In this document: piece after piece, positions 18,296 to 27,483 of the stretch
How the letters are laid out: each line of letters begins with the position of its first letter
Position numbering within the stretch: the first letter of the stretch is position 1
Program-made: the position numbers and the translations under genes
From: Fructilactobacillus fructivorans
GTDB lineage: Bacteria; Bacillota; Bacilli; Lactobacillales; Lactobacillaceae
Length of the DNA: 64,000 nt
Reading direction: 5' to 3'
Assembly (NCBI RefSeq): GCF_001434095.1
Contig: NZ_AZDS01000002.1
Span: 186,001 to 250,000 of the forward strand
Notes under the pieces: model-generated
Database searches by the model: none
What the model was told of the DNA's origin: nothing
What the model saw: the letters and a program-made list of their open reading frames with translations, nothing else

Positions 18296-18999
18296 TGGGA
18301 GCTTGGTTTGCAACTCATTTTCCTAATGTAGTGTCACAGGGATTAAATGGTGAAGAAGGCTGGATCACAGCCGTTAATCAGACAATTTACATGACGTTTT
18401 GGTCAGCAATTTTTGGTGGAATTGCGGGAATTATTTTCGGAGTTTGTTTAGTAATATTTGCGGATAACGGAATTATGCCATGTCATCCACTGTTCTGGAT
18501 CATTGATAAAGTTGTATCATTGTTCCGTGCCGTTCCATTTATCATCTTACTGGCTTTCATTGCGCCAGTGACCCAGAAGATCGTTGGAACTCAAATCGGA
18601 ACGACAGCTGCTTTGGTTCCATTGTCAGTCGGTGTCTTTCCGTTCTATGCGCGGCAAGTTCAGGTCGCACTTGAGAGTGTTGATCATGGCATTATTGAGT
18701 CAGCTGAATCACTGGGGGCCACAAACTGGGATCTAATCTTCGGCGTTTACCTCAGTGAAGCTCGTTCAGAGTTGATTCGGGTTTCAACCGTGACATTGAT
18801 TAGTTTAGTTGGTTTGACCGCTATGGCCGGTGCCATCGGTGCTGGTGGTCTTGGAAACATGGCCATCTCTTACGGTTACAACCGATTCGCTAATGACACT
18901 ACCTTGGTCGCTACCATTCTCGTTGTGATCATGGTTCTCATTATTCAAGTTGTTGGTGATGTTTGGGCTAAGTTCGCTAATCACGCTGATCAAGGTTAA
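18295..18999 (+). CDS. metI: Methionine ABC transporter permease MetI
   Basis: 234 residues with five membrane helices. R-A-V-P-F-I-I-L-L and the EAA loop (A-E-S-L-G-A-T-N-W) with G-A-I-G-A-G-G-L-G are characteristic of D-methionine permeases. It forms a homodimeric channel with MetN. AAGGAGG lies before the overlapping ATG. Confidence 0.92.
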   Translation: MGAWFATHFPNVVSQGLNGEEGWITAVNQTIYMTFWSAIFGGIAGIIFGVCLVIFADNGIMPCHPLFWIIDKVVSLFRAVPFIILLAFIAPVTQKIVGTQIGTTAALVPLSVGVFPFYARQVQVALESVDHGIIESAESLGATNWDLIFGVYLSEARSELIRVSTVTLISLVGLTAMAGAIGAGGLGNMAISYGYNRFANDTTLVATILVVIMVLIIQVVGDVWAKFANHADQG

Positions 19000-19030
19000 T
19001 AAATGATGATTTAAAGAAAGGTGTTTCAGA

Positions 19031-20179
19031 ATGGAAAAAGCAGAGAAAATCAAAATTTTACAGGATTTGATTCAGATTAAATCTGTGAATGGTAATGAAA
19101 TTGAGATCTCAGAATACTTGTCAAAACTACTTAAAAAGCATGGAATTGACAGTAAGATTTTTCCGTTTGACGACGGCCGCGCAAACTTAATTGCGGAACT
19201 TGGGACTGGTGAGTCAGATCAGGTGCTGGCTTTAGAAGGCCATCAAGACACGGTGGCGGTTGCTCATCCGGAAAATTGGAAACGCGATCCCTTCAAAGGT
19301 GAGATCGTGGGTGACAAAATCTATGGACGTGGGGCCGCTGACATGAAGAGTGGTCTTGCTTCTGAAGTGATTGCGTTGTGTGAGTTGGCCGATAAGGGCC
19401 AAGTTCCAAACGGCAAGATTCGTTTGATTGCTACGTCAGGGGAAGAGTTTGGTGCCCCGGGTGCTTATAAGATCGAATCAAAGTACATTGACGACGTGGA
19501 CGCCATGATTGTCGGTGAACCGTCTGATGGGGATGTAACCTACGCTCATTCTGGTAGTTTGAACTACCAGATTACGAGTACTGGGAAACCAGCCCACAGT
19601 TCCACTCCAGACCTAGGGTTGAACGCAATTACCGGTCTGGTGAAATACATTCAAGCTGAGCCAAGACTATTTGATGATCTGCCCGTTGATCCCGTACTTG
19701 GTAAAGTTCAGCACAGTATTACGGTGATTAACGGTGGGGAACAGGTTAACATCATCCCCGGATCCGCTAGCTTGCTGGGTAATGTTCGTCCTACACCTTC
19801 CTTTAACAACGATAACGTGATTGAATTAATCCAAACGGCCGTTGATAAAATCAACGATAAGACCCCATATCATCTCGAATTCAAATTGATTCACAATTTC
19901 TATCCAATTGAAACCGATAAAAACAATTCGTTTGTGCAGGATGCTTATCAAGTTACTAAGAAAGATTACCATAATCATGATTCTGAGCTGATCGTGAACA
20001 ACGGTGCAACCGATGCCAGTGTTTACGTTCAGGAAAACGACCAGATGGCTGTGATCTTGTTGGGACCTGACAAGAATAATACGTCGCATCAGATTAATGA
20101 GTATACGACGCTATCGAGTTATCTTGATACGATTGATGCCTATCAGGATATTGCGAATGATTTCTTTGCAAAAAAGTAA
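19031..20179 (+). CDS. M20 family metallopeptidase (ArgE/DapE-type deacylase)
   Basis: 382 residues. Zinc ligands are visible in E-G-H-Q-D-T, A-A-D-M-K-S-G and S-G-E-E-F-G, and in the final N-T-S-H-Q. A dimerisation domain is inserted near 180-285. Sequence alone fits succinyl-diaminopimelate desuccinylase or acetylornithine deacetylase, but location at the end of a methionine T-box operon suggests that it releases methionine from an N-acylated or peptide form taken up by MetQNI. That role is inferred from context. Confidence 0.8.
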   Translation: MEKAEKIKILQDLIQIKSVNGNEIEISEYLSKLLKKHGIDSKIFPFDDGRANLIAELGTGESDQVLALEGHQDTVAVAHPENWKRDPFKGEIVGDKIYGRGAADMKSGLASEVIALCELADKGQVPNGKIRLIATSGEEFGAPGAYKIESKYIDDVDAMIVGEPSDGDVTYAHSGSLNYQITSTGKPAHSSTPDLGLNAITGLVKYIQAEPRLFDDLPVDPVLGKVQHSITVINGGEQVNIIPGSASLLGNVRPTPSFNNDNVIELIQTAVDKINDKTPYHLEFKLIHNFYPIETDKNNSFVQDAYQVTKKDYHNHDSELIVNNGATDASVYVQENDQMAVILLGPDKNNTSHQINEYTTLSSYLDTIDAYQDIANDFFAKK

Positions 20180-20180
20180 A

Positions 20181-20216
20181 AACAAAGGCCTTGAACGGTG
20201 AGTTCAAGGCCTTTGT
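20181..20216. terminator. Bidirectional terminator after the met operon
   Basis: AACAAAGGCCTTGAAC and its perfect complement form a 16-bp stem. The U run is better on the minus strand, so it also ends the small gene at 20245. Confidence 0.8.
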
Positions 20217-20244
20217 TGCGTATTTAGTATTTTTATATAATTAT

Positions 20245-20406
20245 TTATATCTTAGAAAGCATCTTGAGTGCTTTTATTACCTTGGGGTTATCTGTTACTT
20301 TTTTATTAGCTTCTTCATTAATTCTTTTACGGTTTTTGGGATCCATTAAATGTTCTTGGATTCTTTGTAATTCTTTAGCTTGTTTTTTAGATATTTTATT
20401 TTTCAT
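20245..20406 (-). CDS. Small basic protein of 53 residues
   Basis: The reading frame starts with ATG preceded by GAGGA at suitable spacing and ends just before a terminator, both good signs of a real gene. The protein is highly charged and helical, with many Lys, Glu and Asn, two K-K motifs and no Cys, no signal peptide and no membrane segment. I do not recognise it. It sits alone between two terminators, which points to an independent transcript. Confidence 0.6.
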   Translation of the reverse strand: MKNKISKKQAKELQRIQEHLMDPKNRKRINEEANKKVTDNPKVIKALKMLSKI

Positions 20407-20432
20407 GATTTCCTCAATTAATTTATTTCAAT

Positions 20433-20467
20433 AAAAAAAGAAGCCTCAATCGAGACTTCTTTTTTTA
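20433..20467 (-). terminator. Terminator of the release-factor-like gene
   Basis: AAGAAG-CTC and GAG-CTTCTT pair with one mismatch; long A and T runs flank the stem on both sides. Confidence 0.7.
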
Positions 20468-20477
20468 TTATTTAAAA

Positions 20478-21566
20478 TTACCATCTTAAGATAGCTGAAA
20501 CTTTCTTGTCAGTTGGCATATCGCTAGCAGGCAATACGGTAACGTCACCATCAAGACCAAGAACAGTCAATGCTAATGAGTTTAATTCGTTAGCTGGACG
20601 TGAACCTTCGGAGTTGACTTCAACGTCTTCACCGTTGTCTTTGCTTTCAACGTAAGCATCTTGTTGGATGATTAGGTTAGCGATTCGGTCGTCGATAGCA
20701 GCCTTTAAGATTTGATCGTAGTCATCAGTGGTCTTTTTAGCACCATCAGCTTTGTCGTAGACGTTCTTCATTGACTTCTCACCATCAGAAACGAAGTTAT
20801 CGTGAATGGTTTGAGCAACTTCTTGGACGTTTTCGCCGGCATTCTTAACGGCAGCATCCATTTCAACGTGTTTGTCTTCAACCACGTATGGGTTATGAGT
20901 AGCACGGTTGAAACGACCTTCGTCTTCAGCGTTTGCAACAACTACTAATGGATTGTGATCTTTGTTTGAAACATGCTTTTGAACATATTTGTCAACGAGT
21001 TCGTAGTATTCGTGAGTATCCCACTTAGCGCCATTCTTTCGAGGATCGTCCTGAGTTTCAGTCTCAGTCTTATCTGAATCGAATGGATCTGGAGTGTCAG
21101 TATCATCATCAATGACGTTTAGGTCGTTAACGTGAAATACCTTGAAATCGTCACGTTGTAAGAACAACATGTCAAAATCAGGAACAAATTGGTATTGTCT
21201 TACGATTGGTAAGATTTGTAATCTGTCTGAGAATGAGAATGCGGTTTGTGGGGCATAGTTCAATTGTGCAACTTCGATTGAATCGTTAGTTACATACATG
21301 ATGATACCCTTAGCGATTGTTGACTTAGGTTGTAAAGTCTTTAAGTAGTTCTTAATTTGAAAATCGTAGGCGTTCCAAAGTTCTGGTTTATATTGCTTTT
21401 GAAATGCTTTCTTAGCAGTGTCAACCAAACTGTTAATTTGGGTGTTATCTCTACGAGTATTGTCTTCCTTAGGATCCAAAGGAACAGTAATTGTTAAAAC
21501 TGGGCCGTTGTCAGATTCCAAGTCAAGCAAGTTTTTGATTTGATCTTTTTTGTCATGCTTAGCCAT
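20478..21566 (-). CDS. baeRF-like protein (bacterial release-factor-family fold), uncertain
   Basis: 362 residues from the ATG at 21566, which has GGAGG about nine bases upstream; the frame is open further up but has no ribosome site. Features such as P-V-L-T-I-T-V-P-L-D-P near the start, an acidic low-complexity linker around 150-180 and V-V-V-A-N-A-E-D-E-G-R-F recall bacterial relatives of archaeal/eukaryotic peptide release factor eRF1 (VLRF1/baeRF), which may act on stalled ribosomes. The assignment is from general resemblance only. Soluble, monocistronic. Confidence 0.45.
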   Translation of the reverse strand: MAKHDKKDQIKNLLDLESDNGPVLTITVPLDPKEDNTRRDNTQINSLVDTAKKAFQKQYKPELWNAYDFQIKNYLKTLQPKSTIAKGIIMYVTNDSIEVAQLNYAPQTAFSFSDRLQILPIVRQYQFVPDFDMLFLQRDDFKVFHVNDLNVIDDDTDTPDPFDSDKTETETQDDPRKNGAKWDTHEYYELVDKYVQKHVSNKDHNPLVVVANAEDEGRFNRATHNPYVVEDKHVEMDAAVKNAGENVQEVAQTIHDNFVSDGEKSMKNVYDKADGAKKTTDDYDQILKAAIDDRIANLIIQQDAYVESKDNGEDVEVNSEGSRPANELNSLALTVLGLDGDVTVLPASDMPTDKKVSAILRW

Positions 21567-21647
21567 GATGAAAACCTCCATTAATAAATTGTTACTATAC
21601 TCTACTATATTACCATTTTTGCAACCAATTGGAAACGGATACCTCAA

Positions 21648-22307
21648 TTAGAGTTTGTCAGTGACAAGCCGTTTGACCATGAAGTACACAATTAAGGCAA
21701 AAATAACGATGATGGCCAATAGAACCATTAACTTTTTGAAGCTTCCCTGAAGGATCGTATCACCACCAAGAGAGTATATAACCGAGATTGGTACACTTCC
21801 TAAAACGGTTGCGATCTTAACGTCCTTGCTAGTGAAACGCTCCTTGTCTTGATTGGCCTGAAAACTTACCAAGTAAGTGGGAATAATGGGAATTGAATAT
21901 CCGATAATTAGACCCAATAGGGGGTGCTTAAGATTCTTGAAGTGTTGGGCGTATTTATTGTCCTTATACTTTTTACTCATTCCTTTAAACGAGGAGACAA
22001 TTTTAGTGGTTCCAAGGTTACCAGCAGATAGGCCGATGATGTTAATGATAATTCCAAACCATTTGCCAAAACAGATGCCGGAGATGACCCCGACTACCGC
22101 CACTGGTGCGCCAGGAATCAGTGTCAGAATGTATAAAAGGAAGATCAAGAGGACGGCATCCACTACACCATGATCACGAATTTCTTGGATAGCAGTGCCA
22201 CGGGTAGCTGGATTAAACATCATCTTAATTTCAGGCCAGTAGTCCATGAAAAGGATGTAGAAGAAGAGGACGGCGATGATAATCGCGAGATATTTTAGGA
22301 TGTCCAT
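21648..22307 (-). CDS. VTT-domain (TVP38/TMEM64/DedA-like) membrane protein
   Basis: 219 residues from the ATG at 22307. It has about six membrane segments with the G-x-x-x-G-x-x-x-G rich core (I-S-G-I-C-F-G-K-W-F-G) and the F-x-x-x-P motif replaced by I-P-G-A-P, typical of VTT proteins, thought to be lipid scramblases or flippases. The strong ribosome site GGAGGAG (22344-22350) is too far from this ATG; it is six bases from an ATC codon at 22337, so initiation at AUC or AUU is possible and would add ten residues. Confidence 0.75.
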   Translation of the reverse strand: MDILKYLAIIIAVLFFYILFMDYWPEIKMMFNPATRGTAIQEIRDHGVVDAVLLIFLLYILTLIPGAPVAVVGVISGICFGKWFGIIINIIGLSAGNLGTTKIVSSFKGMSKKYKDNKYAQHFKNLKHPLLGLIIGYSIPIIPTYLVSFQANQDKERFTSKDVKIATVLGSVPISVIYSLGGDTILQGSFKKLMVLLAIIVIFALIVYFMVKRLVTDKL

Positions 22308-22402
22308 GCGGTGTTCTTTAATGAATTCAATGATGATAAAAGACTCCTCCAAGTGTTATAGCTATATCTTATAAGAAAATCATCGTTACGTCTATTCTTT
22401 CT

Positions 22403-22435
22403 GAAAAAAATAAACCAACCATTTTGGTTGGTTTA
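22403..22435 (-). terminator. Terminator after the OatA-type gene
   Basis: AAACCAACC and GGTTGGTTT form a perfect stem, followed on the minus strand by seven U. Confidence 0.8.
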
Positions 22436-22439
22436 TAAA

Positions 22440-24356
22440 TTATTTTTCGGCATGTTTTAAAACATTTTGAGCGATAAACGAAGCATACTTTGGTGTTCCT
22501 TGTACGTTAGGATGCGTCTGATCCTGATAGAGATACTGGGGATGATTCTTAGCGTAATCATACCAGTCAATGACGTACAGGTTCTTATACTTCTTTTGTG
22601 CTTTATTTAAGAATGAGTTGACTTGATTCTGCCATGGTTGAGTTGGAACGTACGTATTGATCCAGAAGACGTGACGATTCTTGCCAGCAATCTCCATGTA
22701 TTGCTTCATTGTCTGATCGTTAATGGCTCCGTTGGTTCCAAGTCCAATGATGACGTTTTTACCAAGCAGACCCTGTTGTTCCAGACTCTTTATAATGGCA
22801 ACACCGTCTTGAGGATGACGTGAAGTTTGGGCATCAATGTAGAGCTTGGGGAAAATCTTTTGCAAGTTATCGCGACCAGACAACATGACGGAATCACCAA
22901 TGGCACTCCCAGAAAGATTTTGGGCTTCTTGAAGTTGGGGCTTAGTTAAGCCGTCTTTTTCGAGTTTCTTATTAACCTTGGTGTTCTTCGTTTTCTTCCC
23001 TGATTTAATCTCTTTAGCCAGTTTTTCGTTGTGCTTGTTCTGAGACTTCGAATTCTTTTGAATCCGGTTAGCTAGTTGAGTGTGATTAGCCGCCTTGGGA
23101 TTAACCGTGGTGGACTGGAAAATTCCAACCGTTCCGATGGCAAGGACAACAATTGCGGCCATCTTTAAGATCAGGTGATGCTTGAAACATGAAATGATCC
23201 AGTTTTCAATCTCATCAAGACTCATCTTACCAATGTGGAAGAGGGTCTTGAAGAAGTCGATGACGTGATGGTAATCATATTTGGCAAGTGGCACCTCAAT
23301 AAAGCGGTATGACAATTCTGAAATGACAATGATAATCGCAATTTCAATAATGGCATACAGCCATTGATGATCGGCCACGTCCTTGAACTTGTCGGCAAAA
23401 AAGACAAAGACAGGGAATTGGTAAACATAGATTTCGTAACTCCGAGATCCAATCCAGTTGAATAACTTGTTAGTTAGAATGCGGTTCCAGTGGCTATTAG
23501 GATGAACAATGGCCATCATTGCCATCACAGTGAAGATTGAGAACAAGGCCATTCCGCCACGATACAAAAACGGTGATTGTGAGCCAGTCGTAAAGATGAT
23601 CCAACCCATTCCAATCATTCCGACTAAACCAAAGACGTCCAGTAAAAATGATTTTTGTTGGTCATCATCCTTTTTCTGGGTGCTGGTCCAAAAGACAGCT
23701 AGAGCAGCTCCAAAAAGAATTGAGAACATCCGGGTATCAGTTCCATAGTAAACTCGACTTGGATCCTTGCCTGGTTGATATAAAACGGCCATGAGGATCA
23801 CTGATAGGGCTGAAAGTGCAATCGCCATGAAAAAGATCGGATGCTTATTACCGTGAAATTTTTTAAGTAAGAAGTATGCAATCAAAGGCCAAATTAAGTA
23901 AAATTGACCTTCAATTGCAAGGGTCCAAAGGTGTGTAAAGGGAGACGCACTTCCTGCAAAATTCTGGAAGTACGATTGACCATTCATGATTTCCCACCAG
24001 TTGTACACGTAAGCTAGGTTCGATACGACACTCTGCCATAAATTCGCAAGTAGATTGCGTTGAAACAACGTTATGTAGGCAGCCGTTGCAAACAACATTG
24101 TAATGAGCGTCGGGTAGAGACGTTTGAGGCGTTTTTGCCAAAAGAATCCGTAACGGAAGTGATCCGTGGCGTGATACTCACTGATAAGATGATCAGTGAC
24201 AAGGTAACCTGACAACGTCAAGAATACCGGAACACCCAGGTATCCTCCAGTAAATACGCTAGGTGACAAGTGGTACAGAATGACACAGATAACGGCGAGT
24301 GCCCGTAAGCCGGTGAAGCCGGTAATGAACCGACGTTTTGGAGTTTTATTATTCAT
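22440..24356 (-). CDS. oatA: Peptidoglycan O-acetyltransferase, OatA type
   Basis: 638 residues. Residues 1-400 are an Acyl_transf_3 membrane domain with about eleven helices, with R-A-L-A-V-I-C-V-I-L-Y-H-L near the start and the F-L-T-L-S-G-Y-L motif. After a Lys/Asn-rich linker (about 435-475) the outer SGNH esterase-like domain shows G-D-S-V-M (Ser), G-x-G-T-N-G and D-Q-T-H-P (Asp-His). This pair transfers acetyl across the membrane to muramic acid, giving lysozyme resistance. Another glycan as acceptor is possible. It has its own terminator. Confidence 0.82.
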   Translation of the reverse strand: MNNKTPKRRFITGFTGLRALAVICVILYHLSPSVFTGGYLGVPVFLTLSGYLVTDHLISEYHATDHFRYGFFWQKRLKRLYPTLITMLFATAAYITLFQRNLLANLWQSVVSNLAYVYNWWEIMNGQSYFQNFAGSASPFTHLWTLAIEGQFYLIWPLIAYFLLKKFHGNKHPIFFMAIALSALSVILMAVLYQPGKDPSRVYYGTDTRMFSILFGAALAVFWTSTQKKDDDQQKSFLLDVFGLVGMIGMGWIIFTTGSQSPFLYRGGMALFSIFTVMAMMAIVHPNSHWNRILTNKLFNWIGSRSYEIYVYQFPVFVFFADKFKDVADHQWLYAIIEIAIIIVISELSYRFIEVPLAKYDYHHVIDFFKTLFHIGKMSLDEIENWIISCFKHHLILKMAAIVVLAIGTVGIFQSTTVNPKAANHTQLANRIQKNSKSQNKHNEKLAKEIKSGKKTKNTKVNKKLEKDGLTKPQLQEAQNLSGSAIGDSVMLSGRDNLQKIFPKLYIDAQTSRHPQDGVAIIKSLEQQGLLGKNVIIGLGTNGAINDQTMKQYMEIAGKNRHVFWINTYVPTQPWQNQVNSFLNKAQKKYKNLYVIDWYDYAKNHPQYLYQDQTHPNVQGTPKYASFIAQNVLKHAEK

Positions 24357-24477
24357 ATTATTGGATCCTTGAAATTAATTTATTTATTAGTATACTTCTT
24401 CACAATATTGAAAAGTCTAGCACTCTAAAGCCGCACTGTATATGGCTTTCAGCAAATCTTAAGAAATAAATCATCGT

Positions 24478-24515
24478 ACAAAAAAAGACCCATCAATGAT
24501 GATGGGTCTTTTTTA
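24478..24515 (-). terminator. clpL terminator
   Basis: AAAAAAGACCCATCA and TGATGGGTCTTTTTT form a perfect stem with T/A runs on both sides. Confidence 0.85.
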
Positions 24516-24532
24516 GAATCAAACTAATTTAA

Positions 24533-26674
24533 TTAGTCACCACTAGCAAATTTGGTTTTGTCAGTGTTCTTAGTGATTTCGATGGTGTCTTTTCTAAGGT
24601 CAGCCTTAAGATGTTTAACATCTTGGTGATCCAAGTAGTACATCGCAATCTTATCTCTTAATTGTTGTTCGATTACTCGACGTAATGGACGAGCACCCAT
24701 GGCTTCATCGTAACCTTGGTCCATCAACCATTTCTTAGCATCTGGAGTTACGTAAAGTTCCATGTCTTTTTGAGCTAAGGTGTCGTTTAAGTTACCGATC
24801 ATAAGATCAACAATCTTGCTTAAGTCTTCCTTAGTCAAGTGTGAAAATTCAACGATAGCATTGAATCGGTTCAAGAATTCAGGTCTGAAGTATGGAGCCA
24901 AACGGTCCATAATTGACATATCCTTCTTGTTGTTCTTGCTCATTGAATCGTTACCGAATCCGGCATTTGAAGTAGCAATGATAACAGTGTTCTTAAAGTC
25001 AACCACGTTACCTTGACCATCAGTCAAACGACCATCATCCATAACTTGAAGTAATAGGGTAATTACTTGTGGGTTAGCTTTTTCAATTTCATCAAGCAAT
25101 ACGATTGAGTATGGGTTTCTTCTTACTTGTTCAGTAAGGGTATTACCATTGTCACCGTAACCAACGTAACCAGCTGAAGTACCAATTAACTTAGATACAG
25201 CAGTTACATCTTGGTATTCTGACATATCAAGTCTAATGATTGAGTTTTCATCGTTGAACATGTCTTTAGCTAATTGCTTAACTAATTCGGTCTTACCAAC
25301 ACCAGTAGGTCCAACGAATAAGAATGAACCGATTGGACGGTTACCTTCGTCAAAACCAGCACGGTTTCTACGAATAGCGTTAACAACTAAATCAACAGCT
25401 TGGTCTTGTCCAATAACACGACCCTTAAGTCTAGTATCCATGCCTTTCAATCTTTCAAGATCGTTAGCACTCATTTGTGAAACTGGAATACCAGTTAATC
25501 GTTCAACTGAGGCAGCAATGTCAGATACTTTGGCAACTGGACGTTCAGTGTTAGTGTCGTCACTCTTAAGTTTCTTTTGGATGTCTTCGATCTTAGTCTT
25601 AGCTTTGGCAGCGTCTTCATACTTTTCAGCCTTAGCAGCATCATCTTTTTCTTTCTTAGCAGCCTTTAATTCACTTTCAAGGGTAACCTTGTCAGTAACA
25701 GGGTGTTTTGCAGCTAAGTGAGCAGCAGTCATATCGATCAAGTCAATTGCCTTGTCAGGTAATGAACGTTGAGGGATGTATTGAACAGAGTAGTCAACAG
25801 CAGCTTTTAGAACATCGTCAGGTAATGTAACTTGGTGATGGTCTTCGTAAGCCTTCTTGATACCCTTTAAGATTTCAAGCGTGGTTGCTTTGCTTGGAGC
25901 GTTAACAGTAACATCATTGAAACGACGTGCAAGAGCAGAGTCCTTCATGATGGTGTTTCTGTATTCGTCTTGAGTAGTAGCACCGATAACTGAGATCTCA
26001 CCACGGCTCAAAGCTGGTTTGATCATGTCGGCTAAGCCTTTGCTTCCAGATTCGTCACCTGAAGCACCGGCACCAACAATTTGATGAATTTCATCAAAGA
26101 ATAGGATAACGTTTTTACGTTCTTCAACTTCTTTGATTAATTTTTGAATGTTCTCTTCGTATGCACCACGGTATTGAGTGCCAGCTTCAAGAGAAGATAA
26201 GTCGATTGAGATAATCTGCTTGTCTTTGATAGCACCAGGAACATCGCCCTTAACGATCTTTTGAGCTAAACCTTCAACGATGGCAGTTTTACCAACACCA
26301 GCGTCACCTACTAAGATCGGGTTGTTCTTGATACGACGACTCAAAATTTCAGCTGTTTCTTGAATTTCTTTGTCACGTCCAATAACTGGGTCAAGTAAAC
26401 CTTGTTTAGCTTCATCAGTTAGGTTACGACCAACTTTGTCCAAGTAGCTTTCAGCTTTCTTTTGTTGCTTGGCGTTGCCGCCACCGTTTTGACCGCCACG
26501 GCCAGGAATTTGACCTGATTTTCTCATTGCTTCAACTTCTTCAGGTGTCAGTTCGTGACCGTTAACAACGTAACGAGCATTAGGGTTATTTTGACCCATG
26601 CCACCACCTAATAGACTATTAAATAAATCGTCCATTCCGTTTCCGAATGGATCATTTCCAAAATTGTCTGCCAT
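24533..26674 (-). CDS. clpL: ATP-dependent Clp chaperone ClpL
   Basis: 713 residues. There is no ClpN domain; a short Gly/Asn-rich N-terminus ([10 protein letters not shown]) is typical of ClpL. AAA-1 has Walker A G-D-A-G-V-G-K-T and Walker B F-F-D-E-I; a short coiled-coil (about 335-385) follows; AAA-2 has G-P-T-G-V-G-K-T and L-L-D-E-I-E-K. It refolds aggregates under heat, acid or ethanol stress without needing ClpP. The ATG at 26674, with AAGGAA seven bases upstream, is preferred over a TTG two codons earlier. Codon use is markedly optimised compared with its neighbours, suggesting high expression. Confidence 0.88.
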   Translation of the reverse strand: MADNFGNDPFGNGMDDLFNSLLGGGMGQNNPNARYVVNGHELTPEEVEAMRKSGQIPGRGGQNGGGNAKQQKKAESYLDKVGRNLTDEAKQGLLDPVIGRDKEIQETAEILSRRIKNNPILVGDAGVGKTAIVEGLAQKIVKGDVPGAIKDKQIISIDLSSLEAGTQYRGAYEENIQKLIKEVEERKNVILFFDEIHQIVGAGASGDESGSKGLADMIKPALSRGEISVIGATTQDEYRNTIMKDSALARRFNDVTVNAPSKATTLEILKGIKKAYEDHHQVTLPDDVLKAAVDYSVQYIPQRSLPDKAIDLIDMTAAHLAAKHPVTDKVTLESELKAAKKEKDDAAKAEKYEDAAKAKTKIEDIQKKLKSDDTNTERPVAKVSDIAASVERLTGIPVSQMSANDLERLKGMDTRLKGRVIGQDQAVDLVVNAIRRNRAGFDEGNRPIGSFLFVGPTGVGKTELVKQLAKDMFNDENSIIRLDMSEYQDVTAVSKLIGTSAGYVGYGDNGNTLTEQVRRNPYSIVLLDEIEKANPQVITLLLQVMDDGRLTDGQGNVVDFKNTVIIATSNAGFGNDSMSKNNKKDMSIMDRLAPYFRPEFLNRFNAIVEFSHLTKEDLSKIVDLMIGNLNDTLAQKDMELYVTPDAKKWLMDQGYDEAMGARPLRRVIEQQLRDKIAMYYLDHQDVKHLKADLRKDTIEITKNTDKTKFASGD

Positions 26675-26735
26675 ATGCAATTCCTTCTTTCCCTATTTTC
26701 ACCACTTGGTGATTTTATGACTATTTAAGATAACA

Positions 26736-26767
26736 GGAACTTATCTCTAGTTCCAATTTCAATTATA
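26736..26767 (-). promoter_or_regulatory. clpL -10 box and leader palindrome
   Basis: TATAAT lies at 26762-26767 (minus strand) with TG just before it; no good -35 is seen. Eight bases downstream is a GGAACT/AGTTCC inverted repeat (26736-26754) in the leader, a possible operator or RNA hairpin. Confidence 0.45.
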
Positions 26768-26814
26768 CCAGTTATGGGTCGGATGCATAGTATTTTGCTC
26801 ATGTTTGATGAAAT

Positions 26815-26831
26815 TGGTCAGGATTGGTCAG
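26815..26831. promoter_or_regulatory. CtsR-box-like direct repeat upstream of clpL
   Basis: TGGTCAG-GAT-TGGTCAG is an exact direct repeat of seven bases with a ten-base period, similar to the CtsR heptad operator (RGTCAAA repeats). It lies about 50 bases upstream of the -10 box, further than usual, so the assignment is tentative. Confidence 0.35.
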
Positions 26832-26832
26832 A

Positions 26833-27321
26833 CTACTTCCCATGACCAGTGCTGATTTCCAAGATTTTTAATTTATAATTCACTTCTGGGGCTTTGACTG
26901 AAATGGTCTCGCCAACCTGATGATGTAAGAGTGATTTGCCAAGCGGGGAATCATAAAAGATTTTATTTTCTTCAAGTTTAGAGAACTCCGCTTCTTGTTT
27001 TCCAACAATAATGAAGGAATCGGAATCGCCATCTTCTAAAAACTTAACCTTAACCTTACTTCCAATGCCAACTTGATCACTTTTTGGGTTTGAAACCACT
27101 TCCGCATATTGTTCCTGCTTACGAAAGTATCGCAATCGATTTTCGAGCTGGTGAAGTTCTCTTTTAGAAGTGCTGTACTCAGCATTTTCAGAACGGTCAC
27201 CTAACGCAGCTGCGTCGTGAAGTGCTTGGATTTTCCCTGGCCGATTTTTTTCAAGCGTTTTGATTTCATCTTGAATTTGTTGATAGCCGTGCTTTGTCAT
27301 TTTATTAAAATACGTAGCCAA
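26833..27321 (-). CDS. GreA/GreB-family transcription elongation factor
   Basis: 162 residues. The N-terminal coiled coil carries the acidic tip (G-D-R-S-E-N-A-E-Y) that reaches the RNA polymerase active site and induces cleavage of backtracked RNA. The C-terminal FKBP-like domain has S-P-L-G-K-S-L-L. The TTG at 27321 is chosen because GAGGTGATC lies just upstream; the frame continues ten codons further but has no ribosome site. It is somewhat divergent and may be a paralogue of a housekeeping greA elsewhere. Confidence 0.85.
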   Translation of the reverse strand: MATYFNKMTKHGYQQIQDEIKTLEKNRPGKIQALHDAAALGDRSENAEYSTSKRELHQLENRLRYFRKQEQYAEVVSNPKSDQVGIGSKVKVKFLEDGDSDSFIIVGKQEAEFSKLEENKIFYDSPLGKSLLHHQVGETISVKAPEVNYKLKILEISTGHGK

Positions 27322-27400
27322 CTTGATCACCTCTGTCTTTTTTTCGTCCAAATTTTACCATAATTATGGTAGTAAAAAGCCTGCATTTCCCATTTAAAGT

Positions 27401-27428
27401 TTGATTAGTAGCGCTCTTATGATATTAT
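27401..27428 (+). promoter_or_regulatory. Putative promoter of the LCP gene
   Basis: TTGATT (27401-27406) and TATTAT (27423-27428) are separated by 16 bases. Confidence 0.5.
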
Positions 27429-27483
27429 TACACTATGATTAATTCTAAATTGATTTCATTTTAACTAACTAAGGAGAAATAAT

